From Mucilaginibacter frigoritolerans (GTDB taxonomy: Bacteria > Bacteroidota > Bacteroidia > Sphingobacteriales > Sphingobacteriaceae): a stretch of 64,000 bases of DNA. Every line of letters begins with the position of its first letter. Within the stretch, counting starts at the first letter, position 1. The notes beneath the pieces are model-generated. The model was not told the origin of the DNA. It made no database searches and saw nothing but the letters and a program-made list of their open reading frames with translations. Where the stretch lies: positions 62,001-126,000 of the forward strand of contig NZ_VLLI01000009.1 of assembly GCF_007830615.1 (NCBI RefSeq), written 5' to 3'. The translations under genes and the position numbers were made by a program. Shown here in pieces: positions 18,081 to 26,525 of the stretch.

Positions 18081-20498
18081 ATGTTTAAAAACTACTTTAA
18101 AATAGCATTCAGAAACCTTTGGCGTAACAAAGCATTTTCTGCCATAAATATTTTGGGTTTAGCTTTAGGATTGGCTGTTTGCTTGCTCATTACCTTGTTT
18201 GTTTCTGATGAATTAGGTTATGATAAATACAACTCAAATGCTGACCGGGTATATCGTGTAAATTCTGATTTTAAAGTCAATGGTAGCGTTTTTAACGACC
18301 GCGAATCTCCTGCTGCAATGGCTGGCACATTAATGAAAGATTATCCGCAGATAGAGCAGGCAACCCGGCTGAAGGATAATGGTAAAGTTTTGGTAAAAAA
18401 AGGAGATCAGGCTTTGTTTGAACCTAATTGGTTTTTTGGTGACGCCAACCTATTTGATGTTTTTACGGTGCAAATGATTGCGGGCAACAAAAAAAATGCG
18501 CTAAAAGAGCCCCATTCAATAGTAATATCAGAATACATAGCACGAAAATACTTCAACAGCACAGATGTAATTGGTAAAACACTAAGATTAAATAATACAG
18601 ATGACTATAAAATTACAGGGGTAATAACAAATATGCCCGCACAGTCACACATACACTTTAACTTAATTAGTGCGATGTCGGGTAGGGCCGATAGTTATAA
18701 TACCAATTGGATCAATGTAAATTATCTAACCTATGTTTTAGTCCGTAAGGGTATAAGCCAACAGGATCTGGATGGTTATTTAAAGGAAGCTACTAAAAAA
18801 TATGCTGAGCCATTATTAAAAAACTATATCCACACTTCTATTGCAGATCTGGAGAATAAAGGTGACCATTTTAAATTTGTAACTATCCCTTTAACCAAAA
18901 TTCATTCCTATTCAACTTTAATCAATGAACAGGAACCATCAGGAAATATACAATACGTTTATATTTTTATTGTTATAGCTGTATTTATACTGCTTATTGC
19001 TTGCGTTAACTTTATGAATCTGTCAACAGCAAGGTCTGCAGGCCGCTCAAAAGAGGTTGGCGTACGTAAAGTATTGGGTTCTAGCCGGAGCACTTTAATT
19101 TACCAGTTCTTAACAGAATCAATCCTTACCAGCTTCTTGGCGCTAATTATTGCGCTGGGTTTAGCTGAATTGATAATACCATATTTTAACCAGTTATCCG
19201 GCAAAGAAATATCATTGAACCTGGTATTAAATATATGGCTATTACCTTATTTATTAATCAGCACATTAATTATTGGCATTTTAGCAGGTGTTTATCCTGC
19301 ATTTTTCATGTCGGCTTTTCAGCCTATTGAGGTTTTAAAAGGTAAGTTGGCTTCGGGTTTTAAGGGTAGTTGGCTGCGTAACAGCTTGGTGGTATTTCAG
19401 TTTTCAACAGTGATTGTACTTATTGTTGGTACATTGGTAATTTATAGTCAATTAAATTATATCCGCAACAAAAAACTGGGCTATAACCGGGAGCAGGTTT
19501 TGGTTTTGCAAAATACTTATTCGCTTTTCAATCATGCCAGATCATTTAAGCAGGATGTACTAAAATTAGCTGGTGTAAAATCGGGAACAATGACGCCTTA
19601 TTTACCTACATCGCAAAATGGCAATACGGAAGTTTATGGCAAAGATGCTGCTTTGAGTGCTGGACAATCAACAGCTTTGGCAACATGGTATATTGATGAA
19701 GATTATATACCTACGTTAGGAATGGACATGGCTGCAGGAAGAAACTTTACAAAAGGCACACTAACAGATTCGTCATCGGCTATTATTAACGAAACTGCTG
19801 CCCAAATGTTGGGCTATAATAATGATCCTCTTAATAAAAAAATATTCAAAGGCAATGGTGTTCCGATAAACATTATCGGCATAGTAAAAGATTTTAATTC
19901 AGGCTCTTTACATAATAAAATTGAACCACTTGTTTTAAGATTGAGTGAGCAGCGAGGCGGTATGGCATTCCGTATTCAAACACAAAACATTCCTGTCCTT
20001 ATATCACAAATACAAACATTATACCATTCCGCTGATGCTAATATGGCTGGTCAGCCTTTTACCTATTCGTTTATGGATGATGATTTTAATCACCTTTATC
20101 AATCGGAACAAAACACGGGTAAAATATTTGTGTCCTTTGCTCTCTTTGCCATCCTGATAGCGTGCCTGGGTTTATTTGGCCTGGTTACTTATGCTGCCGA
20201 ACAGCGCACTAAAGAGATAGGCATCAGAAAAGTATTGGGAGCCAGTGTGACTAACATAGTGCGAATGCTCTCAGGCGATTTTTTAAAGCTGGTAGGTATA
20301 GCTGCTGTTATAGCTTTTCCAATCGCATGGTATGCAATGAATAGGTGGCTTCAGGATTTTGCTTACCGCACTACTATTAGCTGGTGGATATTTGCTACTG
20401 CCGCATTATTGGCTGTAATAATAACGATTACCACAGTGAGTTTCCGTGCCATAAAAGCAGCGTTAATGAATCCTGTGAGTAGTTTAAAAACGGAATAA
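18081..20498 (+). CDS. MacB/FtsX-type ABC transporter permease
   Basis: An 805-residue inner-membrane permease with the tandem architecture common in Bacteroidota: N-terminal helix (NKAFSAINILGLALGLAVCLLI), a MacB-type periplasmic domain, three helices of an FtsX domain ending at about residue 420, a second FtsX-like helix plus periplasmic domain, and a last FtsX block (about 680-800) with the RTKEIGIRKVLGASVTNIV coupling motif. The same motif occurs in the first half as RSKEVGVRKVLGSSRSTLI. No ATPase gene is adjacent, so its partner is encoded elsewhere. Confidence 0.92.
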   Translation: MFKNYFKIAFRNLWRNKAFSAINILGLALGLAVCLLITLFVSDELGYDKYNSNADRVYRVNSDFKVNGSVFNDRESPAAMAGTLMKDYPQIEQATRLKDNGKVLVKKGDQALFEPNWFFGDANLFDVFTVQMIAGNKKNALKEPHSIVISEYIARKYFNSTDVIGKTLRLNNTDDYKITGVITNMPAQSHIHFNLISAMSGRADSYNTNWINVNYLTYVLVRKGISQQDLDGYLKEATKKYAEPLLKNYIHTSIADLENKGDHFKFVTIPLTKIHSYSTLINEQEPSGNIQYVYIFIVIAVFILLIACVNFMNLSTARSAGRSKEVGVRKVLGSSRSTLIYQFLTESILTSFLALIIALGLAELIIPYFNQLSGKEISLNLVLNIWLLPYLLISTLIIGILAGVYPAFFMSAFQPIEVLKGKLASGFKGSWLRNSLVVFQFSTVIVLIVGTLVIYSQLNYIRNKKLGYNREQVLVLQNTYSLFNHARSFKQDVLKLAGVKSGTMTPYLPTSQNGNTEVYGKDAALSAGQSTALATWYIDEDYIPTLGMDMAAGRNFTKGTLTDSSSAIINETAAQMLGYNNDPLNKKIFKGNGVPINIIGIVKDFNSGSLHNKIEPLVLRLSEQRGGMAFRIQTQNIPVLISQIQTLYHSADANMAGQPFTYSFMDDDFNHLYQSEQNTGKIFVSFALFAILIACLGLFGLVTYAAEQRTKEIGIRKVLGASVTNIVRMLSGDFLKLVGIAAVIAFPIAWYAMNRWLQDFAYRTTISWWIFATAALLAVIITITTVSFRAIKAALMNPVSSLKTE

Positions 20499-20576
20499 GG
20501 TCAGTAATTGGAGGCTGGGACTCGTCAATATTAATTTTCTAACCAATCGCCAACCACCAATCTCTAACCTCTATTA

Positions 20577-20807
20577 TCAATTATAATTACCGCAAACAAC
20601 ATCCCATCCTTCCAAAGGAGAGCAGCCGGTTATATGATAGTTGTTTATACATGTTACAAATGTTCCGTAAGCGGTAGTGAAATGCCCACAACTGGGATGA
20701 CAGGCAGTCCATGCATTTGAACAGGCGTCTAAAGCCTGGCTCCCTTTTATTTGTTTAAGTTCGGCACGGCTTAATACATTTGGGGTGAATTTTTGGAAAT
20801 TTTTCAT
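20577..20807 (-). CDS. Small Cys-rich peptide with double-glycine-like leader (putative RiPP/bacteriocin precursor)
   Basis: A 76-residue peptide. Residues 1-23 (MKNFQKFTPNVLSRAELKQI plus KGS) match the Bacteroidota type of bacteriocin/RiPP leader, with an LSRAELKxIKG core and a Gly-Ser in place of Gly-Gly at the expected cleavage site. The 53-residue core has six cysteines (29, 36, 40, 53, 62, 72), also rich in Gly, Thr and aromatic residues, fitting three disulfides or Cys-based modification. No peptidase-containing ABC transporter, radical-SAM or lanthipeptide enzyme is nearby; a MacB-like permease lies 78 nt away, convergent. A signalling role is also possible. Confidence 0.65.
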   Translation of the reverse strand: MKNFQKFTPNVLSRAELKQIKGSQALDACSNAWTACHPSCGHFTTAYGTFVTCINNYHITGCSPLEGWDVVCGNYN

Positions 20808-20981
20808 ACTGTTGGTTTTGGTTAATTAACTTTTAATAAATATATAAACTATTGATTATTAAAAGTAAAATATTTCACTTAGAGATTATTAATTAATATT
20901 GGTAAAACTCAAGGATTGGAAAACTTCATAATTTTCGCGTAAAAAACTATCTGCAAAGGTTAACCTGTAATCACTAATCGC

Positions 20982-20989
20982 TATCTTTG
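20982..20989 (+). promoter_or_regulatory. -7 promoter box of rpe (leaderless configuration)
   Basis: TATCTTTG ends 5 nt before the rpe ATG at 20995. Confidence 0.7.
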
Positions 20990-20994
20990 AAACT

Positions 20995-21663
20995 ATGAAC
21001 CATCTGGTAGCACCATCAATTTTAGCAGCCGATTTCGCTAATTTACAGCGCGACATTGAAATGATTAATAACAGCGAGGCTGACTGGATCCATGTTGATA
21101 TTATGGACGGGATGTTTGTTCCTAATATTTCTTTTGGCTTTCCTGTAGTGAGTGCAGTTAATAAACATGCTACCAAGCCTCTTGATGTGCACTTAATGAT
21201 TGTTGATCCGGATCGTTACCTTAAAAATTTTAAAGATGCTGGTGCATCAGGTATTACCGTTCATTATGAAGCATGTCCGCATCTTCACCGCACTATACAA
21301 TATATTAAGGAACTAGGTTGTCGGGCCGGCGTTGCTTTAAATCCTGCTACACCTGTAGCTCTATTAAAAGACATTATAAGAGATTTGGATATGGTGCTGA
21401 TTATGTCTGTTAACCCGGGCTTTGGTGGTCAAAAATTTATCGAAAACACCTACAAAAAAGTGTTTGACATCAAAGAACTAAGTTTTAAGCATAATACAGA
21501 TTTATTTATTGAGGTTGACGGTGGGATTGATACAGAGAATGCCCCAAAACTCGTTATTGAAGGTGCTAACGTATTTGTGGCTGGCAGCTCGGTTTTCTCC
21601 GCTCCAGATCCTATTGTTGCCATATCAAGCCTAAAACATGCTGGTGTTGTATCACGATCGTGA
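20995..21663 (+). CDS. rpe: Ribulose-phosphate 3-epimerase
   Basis: Interconverts ribulose-5-phosphate and xylulose-5-phosphate in the pentose phosphate pathway. The 222-residue TIM barrel has all signatures: APSILAADFANLQRDIEMIN, HVDIMDGMFVPNISFG, LDVHLMI, VNPGFGGQKF and EVDGGID. Normal length. The box in front leaves almost no leader. Two serine-biosynthesis genes follow after 274 nt. Confidence 0.97.
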   Translation: MNHLVAPSILAADFANLQRDIEMINNSEADWIHVDIMDGMFVPNISFGFPVVSAVNKHATKPLDVHLMIVDPDRYLKNFKDAGASGITVHYEACPHLHRTIQYIKELGCRAGVALNPATPVALLKDIIRDLDMVLIMSVNPGFGGQKFIENTYKKVFDIKELSFKHNTDLFIEVDGGIDTENAPKLVIEGANVFVAGSSVFSAPDPIVAISSLKHAGVVSRS

Positions 21664-21787
21664 TGTAAGCCTGATAATAAAAGCCCCCATTTTTTTTAAT
21701 ATTTTTAATTATTGGCATAGTTTGTCTGTAATTTGTATAATTTTAAAAAAAATGCAAATAATCTCTATAAACTTTGTCAGATTAATT

Positions 21788-21814
21788 AACTTCGGCCCAT
21801 CTAAATACGAAGTT
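21788..21814 (+). promoter_or_regulatory. Hairpin in the rpe-serC spacer
   Basis: AACTTCG (21788-21794) and CGAAGTT (21808-21814) form a perfect 7-bp stem, 124 nt before serC. The rest of the 274-nt spacer (21664-21937) is AT-rich, with no convincing gene; the 62-codon frame at 21638 is not supported. Confidence 0.4.
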
Positions 21815-21937
21815 GTTAATGACTGAAGTATGTGAAACCAATTAATAAATCAAATTTGAAGCCATTTAATCCGACGATAAACGGATAAAACCATCAGGTC
21901 ATTAATGGATTCATTCAATTAGAAACAATTAAATAAA

Positions 21938-23008
21938 ATGAAACATAATTTTGGCGCCGGACCCGGCATTTTACCACACGAAGTTTTAAAACAGGCAGCT
22001 GCATCTGTAGTTGATATGAATGGAATCGGGCTTTCAATTCTTGAAATTTCGCATCGTTCGCCGGAGTTTGAATCTGTTTTGGATGAAGCGGTAAAACTGG
22101 TAAAAGAACTTCTTGAAGTTCCCGAAGGATATTCAGTATTGTTTTTACAAGGAGGCGCGAGTACTCAATTTGCTTTGGCCCCTTATAATTTATTACCAGA
22201 AGGTGGTAAAGCTGCTTACCTGGAAACAGGAGTTTGGGCTAATAAAGCACTTAAAGAAGCCAAATTCTTTGGTGATGTACAAATTGTAGCTTCTTCAAAA
22301 GAAAGCAATTTTACCTATATTCCAAAGGATTATAATATACCTGCTGACGCAGCCTATTTCCATATTACATCAAATAATACTATTTACGGTACACAATCAC
22401 AAAGCTTTCCAAAATCACCTATTCCGGTTGTTTGTGATATGTCTTCGGATATTTTCAGCCGTAAAATTAATATTGCTGATTTCGGTTTGATTTATGCTGG
22501 TGCTCAAAAAAATATGGGACCTGCCGGAACAACATTAGTAATTGTTAAAGATGATATTCTAGGTAAAACAGGACGTAAAATACCTGCAATGTTTAACTAT
22601 CAAACACAAATTGAAGGTGGTTCAATGTACAATACGCCTCCTGTTTTTGCTATTTATGTATCCATGCTTACCTTAAATTGGTTAAAATCAAAAGGTGGTA
22701 TTGCTGCTATTGAACAGGAAAACATTGCCAAAGCAAGAGTATTATATGAAGAAATTGACCGTAATCCATTCTTTAAAGGCGTTTGCGCAGTTGAAGACCG
22801 TTCACATATGAACGTTTGCTTTGTAATGGAAGATCCAGCATTGGAAAAAGCATTCCTGAAACTTTGCGATGACAAGGAAATTGTAGGTATTAAAGGCCAT
22901 AGAAGCGTAGGCGGTTTCAGAGCTTCAATTTATAATGCATTGCCTATTACCAGCGTTTATGTACTGATTGACGCGATGCAAGAATTTGCAGAAAAAAATA
23001 AACAATAG
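21938..23008 (+). CDS. serC: Phosphoserine aminotransferase
   Basis: PLP enzyme converting 3-phosphohydroxypyruvate to phosphoserine. The 356-residue product begins [17 protein letters not shown] and has the family block [11 protein letters not shown], the [19 protein letters not shown] segment and the Schiff-base lysine in [16 protein letters not shown]. It lies 63 nt upstream of serA, together giving the first two steps of serine synthesis. The product serine is also the substrate of the palmitoyltransferase in this window, but a regulatory link is not shown. Confidence 0.97.
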   Translation: MKHNFGAGPGILPHEVLKQAAASVVDMNGIGLSILEISHRSPEFESVLDEAVKLVKELLEVPEGYSVLFLQGGASTQFALAPYNLLPEGGKAAYLETGVWANKALKEAKFFGDVQIVASSKESNFTYIPKDYNIPADAAYFHITSNNTIYGTQSQSFPKSPIPVVCDMSSDIFSRKINIADFGLIYAGAQKNMGPAGTTLVIVKDDILGKTGRKIPAMFNYQTQIEGGSMYNTPPVFAIYVSMLTLNWLKSKGGIAAIEQENIAKARVLYEEIDRNPFFKGVCAVEDRSHMNVCFVMEDPALEKAFLKLCDDKEIVGIKGHRSVGGFRASIYNALPITSVYVLIDAMQEFAEKNKQ

Positions 23009-23016
23009 TATGAATT

Positions 23017-23047
23017 GTTGATTAAGTGAATCTTTAATTTAATCAAC
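23017..23047. repeat. Copy of the GTTGATTAAGT palindromic repeat between serC and serA
   Basis: GTTGATTAA (23017-23025) pairs with TTAATCAAC (23039-23047). The sequence GTTGATTAAGTGAAT matches the core of both arms of the cassette at 3823-4330. Confidence 0.6.
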
Positions 23048-23071
23048 TCAAGCCAACTAAATCAACTTAAA

Positions 23072-24022
23072 ATGATCAAAATATTAGCTAATGACGGGAT
23101 TGACCCGGCCGGAAAGCAACTTTTAGAGGAAGCCGGTTTCATAATTGATACCAATAACATACCTCAGGATGAATTGCCAACCAAATTGCAAAACTATGAT
23201 GGTATTACAGTACGTAGTGCTACTAAAGTTCGCAAAGCGCTTATTGACGCATGTCCAAATCTTAAATTGATTGGCAGGGGCGGAGTAGGTGTTGACAATA
23301 TTGATGTTGAATACGCTAAAGAAAAGGGTATAGGTGTTTACAACACACCTGCATCATCATCACTATCAGTTGCCGAACTGGTATTTGCACATTTGTTTAC
23401 CGGCGTACGCTTTTTACAGGATAGCAACCGCAAAATGCCGGTTGAAGGCAGCACCAAATTCAACGACCTAAAAAAGGCATATGCTAAAGGGATTGAATTA
23501 CGTGGAAAAACCATAGGTATTTTAGGCTTCGGCCGTATCGGCCGCGAAGTGGCTAAAATTGCCATAGGGGTAGGTATGGATGTATTAGCCTATGATTTGT
23601 TCCCATTTAACCCTGAACTGGAAATTGTTTTAGGTGGAGGCACCACAGTTAAAGTAACAGTAAAAACTGCTACCCAGGAAGAAATCATCAAACAAGCAGA
23701 TTTTATCACCATCCATACGCCTTTTGTTGATAAACCAATTATTGGTTCAACAGAGTTTGAGAAAATGAAAAAAGGTGCAGGTGTAGTAAACTGCTCACGT
23801 GGTGGTTTAATTGACGAAGATGCATTAATCACTGCTTTAGACAGTGGTAAGATAGCTTTTGCAGCATTGGACGTTTTTGATAATGAGCCTACACCACGCG
23901 TAGATATATTAACACACCCTAAAATTTCATTAACCCCGCACATTGGTGCATCAACCAATGAAGCACAGGAAAGAATAGGGTTGGAGCTGGCTAATTTGAT
24001 TATCGGCCACTTCAAAAAATAA
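23072..24022 (+). CDS. serA: D-3-phosphoglycerate dehydrogenase (short form)
   Basis: First step of serine synthesis: NAD-dependent oxidation of 3-phosphoglycerate. 316 residues, a short type without the C-terminal ACT regulatory domain, so allosteric serine inhibition through ACT is not expected. It has the Rossmann motif GILGFGRIGREVA (about 149-161), catalytic Arg in NCSRGGLIDEDAL, Glu in the NEPTPR region, and His in LTPHIGASTNEAQ. Paired with serC. Confidence 0.93.
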   Translation: MIKILANDGIDPAGKQLLEEAGFIIDTNNIPQDELPTKLQNYDGITVRSATKVRKALIDACPNLKLIGRGGVGVDNIDVEYAKEKGIGVYNTPASSSLSVAELVFAHLFTGVRFLQDSNRKMPVEGSTKFNDLKKAYAKGIELRGKTIGILGFGRIGREVAKIAIGVGMDVLAYDLFPFNPELEIVLGGGTTVKVTVKTATQEEIIKQADFITIHTPFVDKPIIGSTEFEKMKKGAGVVNCSRGGLIDEDALITALDSGKIAFAALDVFDNEPTPRVDILTHPKISLTPHIGASTNEAQERIGLELANLIIGHFKK

Positions 24023-24043
24023 GCATACCTATTTCTCTGATTT

Positions 24044-24090
24044 AACTAATTACACGAATTGTATGATGAATACGATTCGTGTAATTAGTT
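24044..24090. terminator. Long perfect hairpin between serA and the beta-CASP nuclease gene
   Basis: A 16-bp perfect stem (24044-24059 with 24075-24090; core ATTACACG/CGTGTAAT) with a 15-nt loop lies between convergent genes. It may terminate both or be a copy of a dispersed palindrome related in wording to the one at 53588. Confidence 0.6.
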
Positions 24091-24113
24091 TTAAGGGCTT
24101 AGTGAATTATTGT

Positions 24114-25514
24114 TTAATTCAAATCGTACGCGACTCCTTTTTCCGGGATAATAGCATTATATCCTTCTTCTGTCAAAGCATCGGCAAAAGCCTGCATACT
24201 GTTTGTTTCTCCGTGTACCAGAAATACAGTTTTTAGCTTCACTTTATCTATCTGTTTTACGGTATCCATCAGATCAGCATGATCACCGTGAGCACTCAAT
24301 ACATCGGTTTGTTTAATGGTGGCGTACACTGAAAGTTCGCGGTCTTTAATATGAACAATAGGATCGCCCCTTAATAAACGGAAACCCAGCGTACCTTTGG
24401 CGCAATAGCCAATAAACAGAATAGTACAATAGTAGTTCTGTATATTATGATAAAGGTGATCCTGTATACGTCCGCCATCAAGCATTCCTGCGGACGATAT
24501 GATAATACAAGGTTCAAAATAATTAGACACCTGACGGCTATCTTTCAAATTCTCCACATAAGTGAGGTTGTCAAACTCAAACTCATCCCCTTGTTTTTGG
24601 TAAAATTCTTGCGCTTCCTGATTTACCAGATAATGATATTTGCGAAACACTTCAGTTGAACGAACCGCTAGCGGACTATCAACAAAAACCTTAACTGCCG
24701 GTAATAACCCGTTACTGAATATTTTATTTAAAGAATATACCAGTGATTGGGTGCGACCAATACTAAATGCAGGGATAATTAAACGTCCTTGTTCTTTTAT
24801 ACAAGCCTTTTCAATAACTTCAATGAGTGTTTCTTCAACGGATTTGCCTGTTGTATGATACCTGCCACCATAGGTTGATTCGGTAACTAAATAATCAATA
24901 TCTGGTAGTGATTGAGGGTCGTCCAATACGGGATAGTTTTTGCGGCCCACATCACCCGTAAAGGCTATTGTTTTTTCAATACCATTATCTTCGGTAACTT
25001 TAAAAACAGCAGCAGCAGCTCCTAATAAATGGCCAACAGGTATAAAAGTGAGTTCGATGTTGCTGCTAACCTGAAATGGTCTGTTAAAACCTATGGTAAC
25101 AAACCGATCCACAGTGTCCATTACATGTTTTTGCAGATATAAGGGTTGTGCACCTGAATTAAATTTACCTTTCCTGTTATGTTTATTTCCCTTGTGTGCC
25201 TTCCTCATAAATATACTCACAGAATCAAGCAAAAGCAGTTCAGTAAGATCAGCTGTAGGGCTGGTACAAAGAATTTGGCCTTTAAAACCTAAACGGACAA
25301 GCGTTGGTAAATTCCCTGAATGATCAATATGTGCATGGGTCAAAACGACTACGTTAATTTCTGCCGGATTAAACACAAAATCCTCATTCATTTGAATATT
25401 ACGGTCTTTTTCGTAATCAAGTCCGCAATCAATTAAAATTTTATATTGGCCTACCTCCAGCAAATGCATACTCCCGGTTACTTGCCGGGCCGCCCCATGT
25501 ATAGTTAATTTCAT
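24114..25514 (-). CDS. MBL-fold beta-CASP nuclease (CPSF73/YSH1-like RNA-processing exonuclease family)
   Basis: A 466-residue zinc hydrolase. The metallo-beta-lactamase motif H60-A-H62-I-D64-H65 is intact, with further ligands in VGHLLGAAA and FTGDVGR. The beta-CASP domain follows (about 200-380) with VDSPLAVRSTEVFRKY and SSAGMLDGGRIQDHL, and the C-terminal LSAHGDHADLMD and VHGE motifs close the active site. The family processes RNA 3' ends; bacterial homologues act as RNases, but the substrate here is unknown. Confidence 0.93.
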   Translation of the reverse strand: MKLTIHGAARQVTGSMHLLEVGQYKILIDCGLDYEKDRNIQMNEDFVFNPAEINVVVLTHAHIDHSGNLPTLVRLGFKGQILCTSPTADLTELLLLDSVSIFMRKAHKGNKHNRKGKFNSGAQPLYLQKHVMDTVDRFVTIGFNRPFQVSSNIELTFIPVGHLLGAAAAVFKVTEDNGIEKTIAFTGDVGRKNYPVLDDPQSLPDIDYLVTESTYGGRYHTTGKSVEETLIEVIEKACIKEQGRLIIPAFSIGRTQSLVYSLNKIFSNGLLPAVKVFVDSPLAVRSTEVFRKYHYLVNQEAQEFYQKQGDEFEFDNLTYVENLKDSRQVSNYFEPCIIISSAGMLDGGRIQDHLYHNIQNYYCTILFIGYCAKGTLGFRLLRGDPIVHIKDRELSVYATIKQTDVLSAHGDHADLMDTVKQIDKVKLKTVFLVHGETNSMQAFADALTEEGYNAIIPEKGVAYDLN

Positions 25515-25844
25515 CTTTTTTATTCAGCAGTTCATTGAGTTATCAGCCTGTCAGTATTGTCTTAATATATTAAAAAAAATCAATAAAACCAATGCTTAAC
25601 TAATAAATAAGTTAATTAATGAACTTGCTGCAAACTTATTATTATTGTTGTAAAGAATGGAGACTGATTTGCAGATATGACTATTTTTTTTGAACATTAG
25701 TAAATACCTATATTGCCAAAAGTAAAATAAGTATATTTTTGATTGTTATTTGTCATGCGATTATCCGTATGGAGTATCATATAATTAAACCGAAAAATAA
25801 TTTAACCACGTAATAACGAACAGATTTAAACAATAATTACACCA
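25515..25844. other. Divergent AT-rich intergenic region
   Basis: 330 nt between the beta-CASP gene and the DUF4337 gene. It contains one good promoter (25713-25741, plus strand) and a short stem (TTAACT/AGTTAA near 25597-25616). No open frame or RNA gene is seen. Confidence 0.6.
25713..25741 (+). promoter_or_regulatory. Promoter of the DUF4337 gene
   Basis: TTG (25713-25715), 18-nt spacer and TATTTTTG (25734-25741) match the -33/-7 consensus. The ATG lies 104 nt downstream, so the leader is long. Confidence 0.65.
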
Positions 25845-26393
25845 ATGGAAGAAATAGAAAATTTTTCGGAAAAAATACATGAGCAAAGTAATGAGCATGC
25901 GCATCATATACTTTCTGAAGGGAAAGAAAAATGGGTATTGTATGTGGCGCTTACTACAGCTGTAATCGCAGTACTGGCAGCAATAGCCGGATTAATAGCG
26001 GGCGACCATGCAGATGAAGCTATGTTATCACAGATGCGATCATCTGATCAATGGGCTTTTTACCAGGCCAAAGGTATTAAGAATGACGTAATTGCATCAA
26101 ACAATAAAGTGTTACTGGCATTAGGTAAAATACCTCCTGCTGCTGATACTTTAAAGATTAAAGAGAATAAAAAAGAGCAGGCACAAATTATGCAGGAAGC
26201 AAAAGATGCTCAAAAAGAATCGGATGAGCATGTTGCCAAACATAAAATATTGGCCCGAGCCGTAACCTTATTTCAGGTGGCTATAGCTATTGGTGCTATT
26301 TCAATAATAACCAAACGCCGCAATTTGTGGATTGCAAGTGTAGGCTTTGCTGCTGTTGGTATTTTCTTTTTACTGCAGGGAACGTTATTCTAA
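25845..26393 (+). CDS. DUF4337-family membrane protein
   Basis: A 182-residue protein with one N-terminal hydrophobic helix (about 33-52, YVALTTAVIAVLAAIAGLIA) and two near the C terminus (about 135-152 and 160-178), as in DUF4337. The middle part (about 60-130) is a charged helix likely to form a coiled coil. The motif SSDQWAFYQAKGIKNDV is typical of the family. Function unknown. It is a single gene with its own promoter and a strong downstream hairpin. Confidence 0.82.
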   Translation: MEEIENFSEKIHEQSNEHAHHILSEGKEKWVLYVALTTAVIAVLAAIAGLIAGDHADEAMLSQMRSSDQWAFYQAKGIKNDVIASNNKVLLALGKIPPAADTLKIKENKKEQAQIMQEAKDAQKESDEHVAKHKILARAVTLFQVAIAIGAISIITKRRNLWIASVGFAAVGIFFLLQGTLF

Positions 26394-26413
26394 ACAAACG
26401 TCAATATTTATTT

Positions 26414-26444
26414 AATTACGATGGGTTTAAAACCCATCGTAATT
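26414..26444 (+). terminator. Terminator-like hairpin after the DUF4337 gene
   Basis: A perfect 14-bp stem (26414-26427 with 26431-26444; core CGATGGGTT/AACCCATCG) with a 3-nt loop. The following U tract is weak. Confidence 0.6.
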
Positions 26445-26498
26445 TGTATCAACCTTTCACTATAAATTTTAGAAGTCCCCCGCCTCACTCTTTTACCG

Positions 26499-26506
26499 TA
26501 TCTTTG
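26499..26506 (+). promoter_or_regulatory. -7 promoter box of the DEAD-box helicase gene
   Basis: TATCTTTG, 19 nt before the ATG at 26526. Confidence 0.65.
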
Positions 26507-26525
26507 TAGCTTACCCAAACAAGTA

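Noticed and set aside
18081..20807. MacB-like permease as dedicated exporter of the Cys-rich peptide
   Set aside because: The genes are convergent, no C39 peptidase domain or ATPase is present, and such permeases are numerous in Bacteroidota.
21638..21826. 62-codon open frame after rpe
   Set aside because: Overlaps the rpe end and consists of AT-rich spacer; composition (Ile/Phe/Leu) is that of translated noncoding DNA.
23590..24015. 141-codon antisense frame over serA
   Set aside because: Shadow of serA codon usage on the other strand; no plausible start or homology.
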